Of a DNA stretch of 64,000 bases, positions 44,501-53,492 are shown in pieces. The stretch covers positions 1 through 64,000 of the forward strand of contig JAPOJQ010000002.1 of the NCBI GenBank assembly GCA_029978335.1. The letters run 5' to 3'. The translations under genes and the position numbers were made by a program. The notes beneath the pieces were generated by a model. The model was not told where the DNA came from. It made no database searches and saw only the letters and a list, made by a program, of their open reading frames with translations. The DNA is from Actinomycetota bacterium (GTDB lineage Bacteria > Actinomycetota > Acidimicrobiia > Acidimicrobiales > Ilumatobacteraceae). Each line of letters starts with the position of its first letter. Within the stretch, counting starts at the first letter, position 1.

Positions 44501-44755
44501 GAGTTCGAGCACGTGATTCGCAGCTGGACCGAAACCACGGTTGTCTCCAACAAGCGGTCGAATGATGGCGTCAGGCACACGTGAGCGAATGCGCTCGCCC
44601 TCAGCCGCTTCATCGGTCTCAGGCGACAACAAGAAGAGCCAGTTCAAGCGCTCATACGTTTGGGCGGCACACGCGTCGAGCGACTCGTCAAACCAGTCCC
44701 CCGGACGGTCGACGACCATCACTGCGACCACGGCGATGCGATCAGGCCCCTCCAC
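41561..44755 (-). CDS. GT2 glycosyltransferase fused to polytopic membrane domain
   Basis: About 1064 residues. The first 300 are a GT2 rhamnosyl/galactofuranosyl-type transferase (NRGFGPAANHVLELVEGDNGLFCLMHDDVAP with the DDD-like site, GEDVDLCWRAHWLGARVVI). After it come about twelve hydrophobic segments (about 370-750), then an extracytoplasmic C-terminal domain and a last helix. A single polypeptide thus joins a cytosolic transferase to a GT-C-like membrane part. I prefer GTG 44755, eight bases after TAGCCT; an upstream ATG at 44788 is also open. Likely extends a lipid-linked envelope glycan. Confidence 0.85.
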   Translation of the reverse strand: MEGPDRIAVVAVMVVDRPGDWFDESLDACAAQTYERLNWLFLLSPETDEAAEGERIRSRVPDAIIRPLVGDNRGFGPAANHVLELVEGDNGLFCLMHDDVAPAPHAIEVLVEEFHRSNAGLVGPKFVMWDDPRRLLDVGVGLDRFGEVDRSIEFGELDQEQHDAVRDVFVLSSACLLVRADLFRSLGGFESSIDLIGEDVDLCWRAHWLGARVVIAPDAIVRHRAALSSRHPDLDGAMLSARRRIDTVLALTGPARLLIRSMQLLLLTIVEAIVGLFTGRGAEAWHSVRALVTVPLRWRTIAGRRRRVGALRVVDESEVLGLQSRGSARLTDFLRSRDTEELVAGETTVRRWRQRGFAVGLTWMFVVLGLVIGSRELLLGREPWVGRLLPVDDGVTGLISSWWSSWDPRGVGATTATPGGWLVIAVVRFAALGDAGATLGLLSVGTVLLGLLGLSRVLTVFPTERARVVGLAVYAAAPLVPTLFRRGDVDALVVYAVAPWIMHLTRRLAGIATADASTVKGDLPDGLVSLRAGERRRLLAGIALVVAIGAAVAPVTIVMSAGVVMAMALATVVVRARWSTASQMLLALAGVGAAWFLLLPWSSTWDARVWFGPGFDGVAGNGLMRSVAFGDGRWVVLSVALYLAVLAAVMITRAWRLTWSVRGATLVLSSLLLIVLADRGIGARVIPAREILLVPVLLGVSITAAGVIGGFGSDVLARVFSWRQPLVLAAQLGLVVGLVPGVMSVGDGSWRMPKDPIAELAASQFPPRSDLGSYRVLWVGDPRILPLPAERYADGIGFAVSDAGAMSFLDGFDVADGAASARIREVLDLLAVGSTSRIGRLLAPLGIRYVVVPLADGIDSTVADQLPTPVGLVDGLAAQLDIGSIQSPPTIEVFINRSWIPPAAFLSGAAAEASMRAGEDSLLLADLAGVSTIVDDSGGTIDLVDVVAARGPTLVSVPDAGVLHLGVPFDGSWRATLDGVALEARAGFGFTTAFDLPSGGQVLVEHDGPLGRTLVAFVVMLGWILVAAALLRPGGGRTPSSGRAAPIDGPVIMLPAPGHDEASV

Positions 44756-44828
44756 TTGATGGGAGGCTACCGGTGGACGGATGGGCATACCGGTCGGGCT
44801 TCGAATGGGCCAGTAGCCTCAGGGGGCC
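44756..44828. promoter_or_regulatory. divergent promoter of GT2 fusion and flippase genes
   Basis: TAGCCT occurs on both strands: complement of 44764-44769, eight bases from GTG 44755, and 44814-44819, nine bases from GTG 44829. Identical -10-like hexamers would allow joint expression of the glycosyltransferase and flippase. Confidence 0.55.
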
Positions 44829-46151
44829 GTGTCATCGCCATCGTTCGACGCCCCCGTTCCTGATCCTGGACTTCCGGTTGATCCCGATGCCCCATCCGGG
44901 TCGGCATTGCCCGAGGGTGCGGTCGTGGTCGCTATCGGTCTGCTCGTGGCGGGCATTTCGACGTACGCGTTCTTCCGTGTGGGCACGTCAGCACTCGGTG
45001 GTGACGCCGAGTTCGCTCCTCTGGCCGCAATGTGGTTCGCCATGTTTGCTCTCGCCCCCGGGTTCTTTTTACCGCTCGAACAAGAGCTCGGTCGTGCGCT
45101 TGCGCATCGACGTGCGATCGGCCAAGGCGGCCGTCCCGTCGTTCGCCGCATCACCGCCCTCGCCGTCGTCATCTCGGTCGTCGTGGTCGCCGTCATCGCC
45201 ATCACCTCACCATGGGTCACCTCGGCCTACTTCGACGGCGACTGGGTCCTCCTCATCGCACTCGCCGTCGCGTTCGTCTCCTACGCACCGGTCCACCTCA
45301 CGCGCGGCATCTGCTCAGGAACCGCACGATTCGGATCATTCGCGTTCGTCGTCGGATCCGACGGCGTCGTCAAAATCATCGCCACCATCGCACTCGCCGC
45401 CATCGGCATCAGCGCCATCGGCCCCTACGCCTTCGTCGTTGCCCTGTCACCGTTGCTCGCCGTCATCATCGTGTGGTCACGAGGAACCCTTGCCACCCCC
45501 GACGGACCACCCGCCCCGTGGCGCGAAGTCACCCAGAACTTCGGATGGCTCCTCATCGGCACCGCATGCGCCGCCGTGCTCGTCAACGCCGGCCCCATGG
45601 CCGCCAACCTGCTCGCATCAGACACCGAAGCCGACGCCGTCACGCGCTTCGGCTACGGCGTCCTGCTCGCACGAGTACCGCTCTTCATGTTCCAAGCCAT
45701 CCAAGCCAGCCTGCTCCCCCGACTCGCCCGCCTCGCCGCACGCGGCGACTACGACGACTTCCGCAAAGGCCTCAAACTCCTCATCACCGTCGTCGCCACC
45801 ATCGGCGCGATCGGCACACTCGGCGCCTGGATCCTCGGACCATGGATCCTCAACGTCGTCTACGGCGCCGACCTCACCGGACGCACCATCGCCATGCTCG
45901 CTCTTTCATCCGCGATCTACATGCTCGCACTTGCCATGAGCCAAGCCGTCCTCGCGCTCGAAGACCACGCACACGTCGCCATCGGATGGATCGCCGGCAT
46001 CCTCGCCTTCATCATCGGCACCTGGATCGCCAGTGACCAACTCTTCCGACGCATCGAAATCGGCCTTGTCGCCTCGTCGGTCATCGCCCTCACCTGGTTC
46101 ACCATCGCACTCACACGACGACTCGCCACGCTCCACCCGACCTCCGAGTAG
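44829..46151 (+). CDS. polysaccharide flippase, Wzx/MurJ-like
   Basis: 440 residues with about twelve hydrophobic segments, beginning after a Pro-rich start of 25 residues. Segments such as AMWFAMFALAPGFFLPLEQELGRALA, RGICSGTARFGSFAFVVGSDG and GVLLARVPLFMFQAIQASLLPRLARLAARGDYDDFRKGLK are typical of oligosaccharide flippases (MOP superfamily). It would move a lipid-linked glycan across the membrane. From about 45,170 the coding strand becomes strongly C- and A-rich, unlike the first quarter of the gene. It is convergent with gmd. Confidence 0.82.
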   Translation: MSSPSFDAPVPDPGLPVDPDAPSGSALPEGAVVVAIGLLVAGISTYAFFRVGTSALGGDAEFAPLAAMWFAMFALAPGFFLPLEQELGRALAHRRAIGQGGRPVVRRITALAVVISVVVVAVIAITSPWVTSAYFDGDWVLLIALAVAFVSYAPVHLTRGICSGTARFGSFAFVVGSDGVVKIIATIALAAIGISAIGPYAFVVALSPLLAVIIVWSRGTLATPDGPPAPWREVTQNFGWLLIGTACAAVLVNAGPMAANLLASDTEADAVTRFGYGVLLARVPLFMFQAIQASLLPRLARLAARGDYDDFRKGLKLLITVVATIGAIGTLGAWILGPWILNVVYGADLTGRTIAMLALSSAIYMLALAMSQAVLALEDHAHVAIGWIAGILAFIIGTWIASDQLFRRIEIGLVASSVIALTWFTIALTRRLATLHPTSE

Positions 46152-46154
46152 TCG

Positions 46155-46177
46155 CCTCGCACCAAGGCTGTGTGAGG
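46155..46177. terminator. hairpin between convergent flippase and gmd genes
   Basis: CCTCGCAC (46155-46162) and GTGTGAGG (46170-46177) form an 8-bp stem with one G-U pair and a 7-base loop, filling nearly the whole 27-base gap between the two stop codons. No U-tract is seen. A bidirectional terminator is likely. Confidence 0.5.
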
Positions 46178-46178
46178 T

Positions 46179-47171
46179 TCAGTGCAAGTGCGCTCTGGCG
46201 GCTTCGACGTCAAGGTCGTGGGCGACCATCATCGACACCAGTTCTGAGAAACTGACTTCAGGCTCCCAGCCGAGCTTCTCTTTGGCTTTGCTCGCGTCAC
46301 CGATCAACAGATCCACCTCGGCCGGACGCAAAAACTTCGGATCCTGACGCACATACGGCGACCAGTCATCAATCCCGACCTCAGCGAACGCCAGATCCAG
46401 AAACTCGCGGATCGTGTGCGTCTCACCCGTCGCGATCACAAAATCCTCTGGGGTGTCGTGCTGCAACATCAACCACATCGCCCGCACATAATCACCCGCG
46501 TAACCCCAGTCACGCTTCGAATCCAGATTCCCCAACACCAGCTCGTCCTGCAAACCGAGCTTGATTCGGGCGACCGCGTTCGTGATCTTGCGGGTCACGA
46601 ACTCGACACCACGCCTCGGACCCTCATGATTGAACAGAATCCCTGAACACGCAAACATGTCATACGACTCGCGATAGTTCATCGTGATGTAATGCCCGAA
46701 CACCTTCGCACACCCATACGGCGACCGCGGATGGAACGGCGTCAACTCGGTCTGCGGGATCTCACGCACCTCACCAAACATCTCCGACGTCGACGCCTGA
46801 TAAAACCGGATCGGATTGTTCGACGCGCCACCCACCATCCGCACCGCATCCAACATCCTGAGCACCCCAAGCCCAGAAATGTCCGCCGTCAACTCCGCAT
46901 GCGTAAACGAATACGCCACGAACGACACCGCACCCAAGTTGTACACCTCATCAGGTGACGCAACCTCAACCGCTTTCACCAACGACGACAAATCAGCCAA
47001 ATCACCCGACACCGGCTCAATAAACGGGAACTCCTCCAACACACCCGCAATCCGCGGATTGTTCTGCCCCTTCACCATGCCGAACACCTCATAGCCCTCG
47101 CCATGAAGCAGTTCAGCAAGATGCTGCCCATCCTGACCAGTAATCCCCGTGATCAACGCACGTTTCGGCAC
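46179..47171 (-). CDS. gmd: GDP-mannose 4,6-dehydratase
   Basis: 330 residues. Converts GDP-mannose to GDP-4-keto-6-deoxymannose, the route to GDP-fucose or GDP-rhamnose. NAD(P) motif [25 protein letters not shown] supplies the Thr/Ser and Glu; [10 protein letters not shown] has the catalytic Tyr-x3-Lys; [16 protein letters not shown] and [17 protein letters not shown] are family signatures. The GTG lies six bases after TACGAT. Its codons favour TTG, GTG, GCG and TCG, unlike most neighbours. No reductase for the next step was recognised nearby. Confidence 0.95.
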   Translation of the reverse strand: MPKRALITGITGQDGQHLAELLHGEGYEVFGMVKGQNNPRIAGVLEEFPFIEPVSGDLADLSSLVKAVEVASPDEVYNLGAVSFVAYSFTHAELTADISGLGVLRMLDAVRMVGGASNNPIRFYQASTSEMFGEVREIPQTELTPFHPRSPYGCAKVFGHYITMNYRESYDMFACSGILFNHEGPRRGVEFVTRKITNAVARIKLGLQDELVLGNLDSKRDWGYAGDYVRAMWLMLQHDTPEDFVIATGETHTIREFLDLAFAEVGIDDWSPYVRQDPKFLRPAEVDLLIGDASKAKEKLGWEPEVSFSELVSMMVAHDLDVEAARAHLH

Positions 47172-47250
47172 GGCAGGATCGTACTGGCCTGCCGGACAGA
47201 CCAACCCTGTCCGCGCAACACGCCATATCCGCTGGCATGATGCCCATCGC

Positions 47251-48330
47251 ATGCGGATCGCCATCGACATCGGCCCACTTCACGGACACCGCACCGGTGT
47301 CGGCACCGCCGTCGCCCATCTCGTCGATCACCTCAGCGCTGACACCGATCTCGAACTGCAGCCCTACCTGTTGAGCTTCAAGGCCAAACAGACCGCCGGA
47401 CAGATCAGGCTGCCATTGCCTGCCAGGGTCGCAACACGCTGCTGGGCCCGCCTCGATCAGCCACGTGCCGACCGCTGGCTCGCAGCTGCGGAGGTCGTCC
47501 ACGGCACCAACTACGTCGTGCCACCGACTCGCCGCCCGAGTGTGATCAGCGTGTACGACTGCTGGTTCCTCGCCCATCAAGAACAGGCAAACCCCGATGT
47601 CGTGCGGGCAGGGATGATCTTGCGTCGAGCCGTCGACCGCGGCGCATGGATCCACGCATCGTCCGAAGCAACCGCGATCGAGGCGAGGCGACTACTCGGC
47701 ACAGAACGTGTCCGGTCGATTCATCTCGGACCACCAGATCCCATTCCCATCCCACGCGAGCGACCCGATGCCCTTGCCCGACTCGGCGACCGCCAATTCG
47801 TGTTGGCAATCGGCACGTCGGAGCGACGCAAGCGTCATCCGTGGCTCGCCGAAGTGTTCGCCACGCTCGACAGCGATCTGCACCTCGTCTTCGCCGGTGC
47901 TCCAGGCGATGACCGGGATCAACTGCTCCACACCATCGCGGGATTGCCCACCTCGGTGAGCAATCGCATCCACCTCCTCGGAGCCGTCGACACCGAGACC
48001 CGATCATGGCTGCTGCACCACGCAACGGTCGTTGCCTATCCCTCTATCGATGAAGGCTTCGGATTCCCCATTCTCGAAGCGCAGTCGGTTGGCGCGCCGA
48101 TGGTGGCGACACGCGCTGGATCCATCCCTGAGGTCGGTGGCGATGGCGTACTCACCGTCGACGCCGATGACCGCACCGGGTTTGCCGATGCGCTCACGGT
48201 CGCCAGCACTGCGGGGAGCATCAGGGAAGGGCTCATCGCCGCGGGCCGTCAGAACCTCGACCGGTTCTCGTGGCAACGAACGACCGACGACATCATCGAC
48301 CTCTATCGCACCGCTCTGGAGGATGCCTGA
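47251..48330 (+). CDS. GT4 family glycosyltransferase
   Basis: 359 residues from ATG 47251 (CATGAT, nine bases, ATG). The acceptor domain starts [23 protein letters not shown]. The donor domain has [18 protein letters not shown] and [40 protein letters not shown] with the E-x7-E motif. A retaining transferase using a nucleotide sugar such as GDP-mannose. The cofD gene starts two bases after its stop codon. Confidence 0.88.
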   Translation: MRIAIDIGPLHGHRTGVGTAVAHLVDHLSADTDLELQPYLLSFKAKQTAGQIRLPLPARVATRCWARLDQPRADRWLAAAEVVHGTNYVVPPTRRPSVISVYDCWFLAHQEQANPDVVRAGMILRRAVDRGAWIHASSEATAIEARRLLGTERVRSIHLGPPDPIPIPRERPDALARLGDRQFVLAIGTSERRKRHPWLAEVFATLDSDLHLVFAGAPGDDRDQLLHTIAGLPTSVSNRIHLLGAVDTETRSWLLHHATVVAYPSIDEGFGFPILEAQSVGAPMVATRAGSIPEVGGDGVLTVDADDRTGFADALTVASTAGSIREGLIAAGRQNLDRFSWQRTTDDIIDLYRTALEDA

Positions 48331-48331
48331 G

Positions 48332-49327
48332 ATGACTCGACGGATCACCGTGCTCTGCGGCGGCGTGGGCGCCGCTCGCTTTCTACGTGCGTTGCTTGCC
48401 GTCGTTGATGCGGGTGACATCTGCGCAGTCGTCAACACGGGCGACGACACCGTGTTGCATGGCCTGCACATCGCTCCAGATCTCGACACCGTCACCTATA
48501 CGGTCGGCGGGGCGATCGATCCCGAGCGCGGCTGGGGATTGAGCAATGAGACCTGGAACGCAATGGACGCCCTTGGTCGTTACGGCTCGGTCCGTCCCAG
48601 CGGTTCAACCGCCGGGGGAACCTGGTTCGGACTTGGTGATCGAGACCTTGCCACTCATCTCTACCGAACGGCTCGACTCGCGGAAGGGGCCACATTGACC
48701 GAGGTCAGCGGCGAGATCGCTCGCGCGTGGGGACTCGGCATCACGTTGTTGCCCATGAGCGACGATCCAGCGCCGACCCGCGTGGGCGTCGATCCGTCGA
48801 TCGACCCGGGGCCCGATGGCGACGGCATGATCGGCTTTCAAGAGTATTTCGTGCGTCATCGCCATGGCATCGAGACACGGAGCCTCGATCTCGGTGCTCG
48901 CCGCGCCCAGCCCACCGATGCCGTCATCACGGCAATCACCGAGGCTGAGGTGGTGCTCATCGCCCCCTCAAATCCACTGGTGTCGATTGCGCCGATTCGA
49001 GCATTGCCGGGCGTCGATGCTGCGTTGGCGGCGCGGCGCGACACCGTCGCTGCGATCAGCCCACTCATCGGTGGAGCAGCGCTCAAGGGTCCGGCAGATC
49101 GGATGATGGCCGAGGCCGGCCTGCGACCCGACGCCATTGGTGTTGCCGAGGCCTACACCTCGATCGCGCGGGCGCTCGTGATCGATCGCGTTGATGCAGC
49201 AGCCGTCGACAGCATTGCCGCAGCGGGAATGGAAGCCGTCGTCACCGACACGATCATGTCGACTCCCGAGATCGCAGCGAACCTTGCGGCTGTCACGCTC
49301 CGCGCCGCCCGGGCAGCAGTCGGCTGA
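48332..49327 (+). CDS. cofD: 2-phospho-L-lactate transferase (F420 synthesis)
   Basis: 331 residues. Joins the lactyl-phosphate (or enolpyruvyl) moiety to deazaflavin Fo, giving F420-0. Motifs: VLCGGVGAARFLRAL at the N-terminus, VVNTGDDTVLHGLHIAPDLDTVTYTVGG, STAGGTWFGLGDRDLATHL, LIAPSNPLVSIAPI and ISPLIGGAALKGPADRMM. GGAGG lies about ten bases upstream of ATG 48332, inside the end of the GT4 gene. It is followed by a convergent nucleotidyltransferase gene. Confidence 0.95.
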   Translation: MTRRITVLCGGVGAARFLRALLAVVDAGDICAVVNTGDDTVLHGLHIAPDLDTVTYTVGGAIDPERGWGLSNETWNAMDALGRYGSVRPSGSTAGGTWFGLGDRDLATHLYRTARLAEGATLTEVSGEIARAWGLGITLLPMSDDPAPTRVGVDPSIDPGPDGDGMIGFQEYFVRHRHGIETRSLDLGARRAQPTDAVITAITEAEVVLIAPSNPLVSIAPIRALPGVDAALAARRDTVAAISPLIGGAALKGPADRMMAEAGLRPDAIGVAEAYTSIARALVIDRVDAAAVDSIAAAGMEAVVTDTIMSTPEIAANLAAVTLRAARAAVG

Positions 49328-49330
49328 TGA

Positions 49331-50326
49331 TCAGTCGGGTTCGGGAATTCGACGACCGCTTGCCGACTCCGTCACGAGTGCCGATTGCCCGATCACGCAC
49401 TCGATGATCTCGACACCTGCCGCGATCTCGCCCCACACCGACGAATCGACCACGGTGGCACCTGCGCGAACGCATGCACCCGGCAGCAACACTGAGCCTC
49501 GCACCGTGGCACCGGCTTCGACGGTCGCGCCATCACCGATCACACTGTCGATGATCGTGGCGGTGGAATCGATCGTCGCGGCGCCGATCACCGCACCGTG
49601 TGTCCCTTCTTCGGCGATCACGGCGAGGTTGGCCGCAAGGAAGAGTTCTGGGCGACCCGTGTCGATCCACGCGTCATCGGTTGCCAGTGCCGCAAGTGCA
49701 CCGTCGGCAACGAGCGCCGGGAACGTTTCCCGCTCCACCGAGACACGGCGCCCCTGATCAATACGAGCGAGGACCGATTCCTCAAACACGTACGTGCCAG
49801 CGTTGATCGTGTTCGAGTCAGTCTCCCCGGGAGCCGGCTTCTCGACAAACCGCTGGACTCGCCCATCGCTGTCGACTTCGACCACACCAAACGATGACGG
49901 GTCGTCAACTGGCGTGAGATGAATCGTGGCCTCAGCGCCACTGCGGCGATGGAAATCGATCAGTTGATCGATGGGCAGTGACGTCATGATGTCACCGTTA
50001 GCGACCACGAAGGTGCCGGTGACGCCGGCGAAGTCGGCGGCGAAGCGAATTGCCCCAGCAGTGTCGAGCGGTTCAGGTTCGACGGCGTAATGCAAACGCA
50101 CCGAACCAAATGGCCCATTGAGCACGTCGCCGGGAAATGCATCACGGAAGACGTCCGGCCGAAAGCCGAGTGCCAACACGATGTCGGTCACACCGCCGGC
50201 GGCGAGACGCTCGGCGAGGCGCACGATCATCGGCCGGTTTGCCACCGGCAACATTGGCTTGGGGACGTCGAGCGTGAGTGGGCGCAGCCGGGTGCCGAAG
50301 CCTCCGACGAGCACCACTGCGTGCAC
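49331..50326 (-). CDS. NDP-sugar nucleotidyltransferase, mannose-1-phosphate guanylyltransferase-like
   Basis: 331 residues. HAVVLVGGFGTRLRPLTLDVPKPMLPVANRPMI is the nucleotide-binding signature with Gly-rich loop and catalytic Lys. Further marks are VVANGDIMT and the sugar-site FVEKPAPGE and INAGTYVFEE. After about residue 240, hexapeptide repeats form a left-handed beta-helix. Order beside cofD matches the GDP-mannose pyrophosphorylase of mycobacteria, so GTP plus mannose-1-phosphate is the likely reaction. The GTG lies three bases after the preceding stop codon. Confidence 0.85.
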   Translation of the reverse strand: MHAVVLVGGFGTRLRPLTLDVPKPMLPVANRPMIVRLAERLAAGGVTDIVLALGFRPDVFRDAFPGDVLNGPFGSVRLHYAVEPEPLDTAGAIRFAADFAGVTGTFVVANGDIMTSLPIDQLIDFHRRSGAEATIHLTPVDDPSSFGVVEVDSDGRVQRFVEKPAPGETDSNTINAGTYVFEESVLARIDQGRRVSVERETFPALVADGALAALATDDAWIDTGRPELFLAANLAVIAEEGTHGAVIGAATIDSTATIIDSVIGDGATVEAGATVRGSVLLPGACVRAGATVVDSSVWGEIAAGVEIIECVIGQSALVTESASGRRIPEPD

Positions 50327-50329
50327 GAA

Positions 50330-51100
50330 TCAGCCCTCGGTCGTGGATGTTGACTCAGCCTCGGCGACCGTGGTTGTCGTGGTCGTCGTCGCAGGCGTGG
50401 CGAGGTCGACCATGGTCGACACCGATGGCGGTTGAGCCACATCGTCGCCGCGCGGCACGAATGCGAGGGCCATCACAAGGCCGTCGGCATCGATCGGAAT
50501 CTCACCCATCTTCGAGATGTAGCGATTGCCGTTGCTGGTGTCGTCAGCGGACTCCCACACGACGACGGAGAGCTCGGCGTCTTCCTCAACACCATCCACG
50601 GTGCAGGTGCTCTCGCCTTCGGTATAGACCGCCCCGTCGAGTTGATCAGCGGGGAAGGTCAATGCTTCGTCGGTCAATTCGATGCCAAAGGTGCCCAACA
50701 CCGCGTTGAGATCGAGCGAGGCGTTCACGAGTTCGGCGGCATATGGGTGCACGGTCACGACCTCACCGCCGAAGGCGTACACGCCCGTCGCCTTGTAGGC
50801 AGCGTCATCGTTGAGAATGCGACCCGAGGCATCGGGTTCTCCGGCATAGGTCAGCGTCTGCCACTCGCCACAGATGTCGAATCCGATGGCCACATCGCGG
50901 TATTCGCTCACCGGAGTCACCGGATCGCCATCACCAAAGCCCGGAATCGATTGGCGCGCATACGCAATGGAGGCAACACCGAGGATCGTCACGACGACCA
51001 CAGCGAGCGGGAAGACGCGGCCGCCTTGCATCCGCACAGTGCGACCCTTGCCCTTGCCGGCGAGCTTCGCGGCTTTCTTCGTCGATGAGGTGGCTGCCAC
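50330..51100 (-). CDS. membrane-anchored protein of unknown function
   Basis: 256 residues. A basic cytosolic start rich in Lys, Arg and Gly (1-28) is followed by one helix (29-48) and an extracytoplasmic domain. That domain contains VSEYRDVAIGFDICGEWQ and ESTCTVDGVEEDAEL, one cysteine each, which may form a disulfide. The tail is a run of Thr then Ser/Glu. The GTG lies eight bases after TAGCCT. Coupled to the downstream nucleotidyltransferase. No family recognised; a sugar-export accessory is only a guess from context. Confidence 0.7.
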   Translation of the reverse strand: MAATSSTKKAAKLAGKGKGRTVRMQGGRVFPLAVVVVTILGVASIAYARQSIPGFGDGDPVTPVSEYRDVAIGFDICGEWQTLTYAGEPDASGRILNDDAAYKATGVYAFGGEVVTVHPYAAELVNASLDLNAVLGTFGIELTDEALTFPADQLDGAVYTEGESTCTVDGVEEDAELSVVVWESADDTSNGNRYISKMGEIPIDADGLVMALAFVPRGDDVAQPPSVSTMVDLATPATTTTTTTVAEAESTSTTEG

Positions 51101-51141
51101 GGGTCGGCAGGCTATCGGCGGCGGCGCCAGATGACCGGTGC

Positions 51142-52383
51142 TCAGCCCCGAAGGATTCGTTCGTACTCTCGACCGACCACGGCCGGCGAGGCAACACGCT
51201 CCACGTAGGCTCGGCCAGCGATGCCCATTTCGGCTCGCCGGGCGGGATCTGACCGCACTTCGTCGACAGCAGCCACGAGCGCATCAAGGTCGTCTGGTGG
51301 GACGGTGATCCCACCGCCAGACGCAGCAAGCAGACGGTCAACGGCGCTGTCGGGGTCGATCGAGGCAATGACCGGCCGAGCCGCTGCGAGAATCGAGTAT
51401 GTCTTCGACGGCACGCTCACATCACCCAAACCAGTGCGCAGCGGCACGAGATGCACATCAGCGGATGCCAACACCTCGCTCAGGCGCGCCATCGGCTGAT
51501 AGCCGGCAATACGGACGTTTGGCAGGTTCGCCGCCTCGGCTTCGATCGACGACTTGGCCGATCCCTCGCCGTTGATCACCACGGTGATGTCGGGCCGCTG
51601 CCGAGCGAGTCCAAGGACGAGATCCAATGACTGCGAGAAACCGATGTTGCCGGCGTACATCGCCACAAACCCATCGTCGATGCCGAATTCGGTTCGATAG
51701 GCCGTCATCCGATCCCCGGGGGTGATGACGTCGGTATCGACGAAATTCGCGATGACGGCCACCTTCGACGTGTCACCTCGACGAGTCATTGCGAGCTTGG
51801 CCTTCACGTTGTCGGCGAGACCATCGCTCAGCACCGTGACCGCGTCAACGGCCTGGTACGTCACCCTCTCAAGCCATGATGCAGCGGCGATCACACGGCG
51901 GTTGGTGATGGCGCCCGTGCGAACGGCAGCATCGGGAAAGACATCTTGAATGTTGAACACGCAGCGCGCCCGACGAACACGAGCGACCAACCATGCGGTG
52001 GGGCCAAGGGTCAGCGGTGGACTCATCGCCAACACGGCATCAACTTTGCGACATGGCCCAGCCACCCAGCATCCCTGCACCAAGGCCAGCAGCGAGAACG
52101 CCACGAAACCAAGTGCGCGACGCACGAGGTTGGCGCGGTCGTCACCCGGGAATGGGTGCAGACGCGTTACGGAGCCCCACGATGTGCGCTCCACGCGCCG
52201 CAACGCGCCACCCCATCCCGGCGCCACTGCATGATCTCGGTACCACGGCAGGGATGTGACCACATGCAGTTCGTGGCCGCGACTCGCCAATTCGGCGACG
52301 ATGCGCGTCATCACCGTGCCGGTGGGGGCCGTATCGGGATCGAAGTGCGGGCAGAACACGATCACCTTCAGCGCCGCACTCAT
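51142..52383 (-). CDS. GT4 family glycosyltransferase, WcaI-like
   Basis: 413 residues. The acceptor domain starts VIVFCPHFDPDTAPTGTVMTRIVAELASRGHELHVVTSLPWY. Donor-domain segments are VAMYAGNIGFSQSLDLVLGLA and VHLVPLRTGLGDVSVPSKTYSILAAARPVIASID. This matches the WcaI/GT4 branch with the PSK-x-YS motif. Its start overlaps the previous gene by ATGA; it is the third of three successive GT4 genes. Confidence 0.87.
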   Translation of the reverse strand: MSAALKVIVFCPHFDPDTAPTGTVMTRIVAELASRGHELHVVTSLPWYRDHAVAPGWGGALRRVERTSWGSVTRLHPFPGDDRANLVRRALGFVAFSLLALVQGCWVAGPCRKVDAVLAMSPPLTLGPTAWLVARVRRARCVFNIQDVFPDAAVRTGAITNRRVIAAASWLERVTYQAVDAVTVLSDGLADNVKAKLAMTRRGDTSKVAVIANFVDTDVITPGDRMTAYRTEFGIDDGFVAMYAGNIGFSQSLDLVLGLARQRPDITVVINGEGSAKSSIEAEAANLPNVRIAGYQPMARLSEVLASADVHLVPLRTGLGDVSVPSKTYSILAAARPVIASIDPDSAVDRLLAASGGGITVPPDDLDALVAAVDEVRSDPARRAEMGIAGRAYVERVASPAVVGREYERILRG

Positions 52384-53492
52384 GATCTCTGGCCCCGATT
52401 CATCGCCACACGGTAGGCATCAGCAAGCGCGCGACCGGATGCCGCGAGGCCGAACGCCTCAGCCCGGTGGCGTCCACGCGTCACCCAGGCATCAAGATCA
52501 CTGAGCGCCAATTCCATGCCCTCGATGAATGCATCAACAGTGCGTTCAGCGATCACACCGGCATCAGCGACCACTTCGGTCAGCGCACCGATGCGACTGC
52601 ACACGACGGCCGTCCCGGCAGCCATCGCCTCAATCACCGGTGCTCCGAACCCTTCTTCCTCGGAGGGAAACACCACGAGGTCCCCAGCCGCCATCAGCAC
52701 ATCGCGCTCATGAGTTGGCAGCCGACCAGCACGGATCACACGGTCGGTGAGACCGAGCGAGACGATGGCCTCGCGCACCTCACGTTCTTCGGCACCTTCA
52801 CCGCCGATGAGGACGAGCCGGTCGTCGCGATGTGGCCAACGAGCCATCACGTCAAGCAGGAGTTGGTGCCCTTTATGCGGATGCGTGATCGCTGGATACA
52901 CCATGAGTCGTCCCGTGGATCCACCCAGGAAGCGGTCCCTCATCGAGCGGACCTCGTCTGATGACACCACCACCGTCGGCACACCATGCGGCACCACCAC
53001 AATTCGATCGCGATCGACGCCGAATGCGTGAGCGACGTCGTCGGCCACATGCGCCGTCGGTGTGGCGATCATCGTCGCCGCCCGTGCCGAACGCGGCATC
53101 ATCGATTGCAGGTAGGCCAGTCGTGAGCGTGAGAAGTACTGCGGAAATCGCAGATATTGCAGGTCGTGAATCGTGAGCACTGTGGGCACGGGCGGACGAA
53201 CGAGCGGCAACGTTCCCCCACCGTGATGCACGAGGGCCGCGCGACGAGTCGCCCACGCCAACGTTGAATGCTCCGCAGGAATCCTGACCGACCGACAATC
53301 GACATTCGCCCGATGGATGATCAGATCGTGTCGGGCGAGTTCCGGACGGGCAGCGGCCAACGATCGGCCGAGATGCACCACACACGACTCGCTCTCGGGA
53401 AGGCCCACCAACTGTCGAACGAGATACTCCTCAGAACCACCAACACGCCCTGGGGCACACCACAGCAGATTCACGTGAACCGCTCGCTCCAT
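52380..53492 (-). CDS. GT4 family glycosyltransferase
   Basis: 370 residues from ATG 53492, which shares its A with the stop of the upstream gene (TGATG). NLLWCAPGRVGGSEEYLVRQLVGL opens the acceptor domain; the donor domain has MVYPAITHPHKGHQLLLDVMARW and LVVFPSEEEGFGAPVIEAMAAGTAVVCSRIGALTEVVADAG. Second of three GT4 genes that overlap by one to four bases, suggesting sequential steps in one glycan. Confidence 0.87.
   Translation of the reverse strand: MERAVHVNLLWCAPGRVGGSEEYLVRQLVGLPESESCVVHLGRSLAAARPELARHDLIIHRANVDCRSVRIPAEHSTLAWATRRAALVHHGGGTLPLVRPPVPTVLTIHDLQYLRFPQYFSRSRLAYLQSMMPRSARAATMIATPTAHVADDVAHAFGVDRDRIVVVPHGVPTVVVSSDEVRSMRDRFLGGSTGRLMVYPAITHPHKGHQLLLDVMARWPHRDDRLVLIGGEGAEEREVREAIVSLGLTDRVIRAGRLPTHERDVLMAAGDLVVFPSEEEGFGAPVIEAMAAGTAVVCSRIGALTEVVADAGVIAERTVDAFIEGMELALSDLDAWVTRGRHRAEAFGLAASGRALADAYRVAMNRGQRS

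Noticed and set aside
44581..46036. Long plus-strand open frames in other phases over the flippase gene (about 450 and 330 codons)
   Set aside because: They are rich in Arg, Pro and Ser with no domain or signal, and arise from the C-rich third codon position of the flippase gene.
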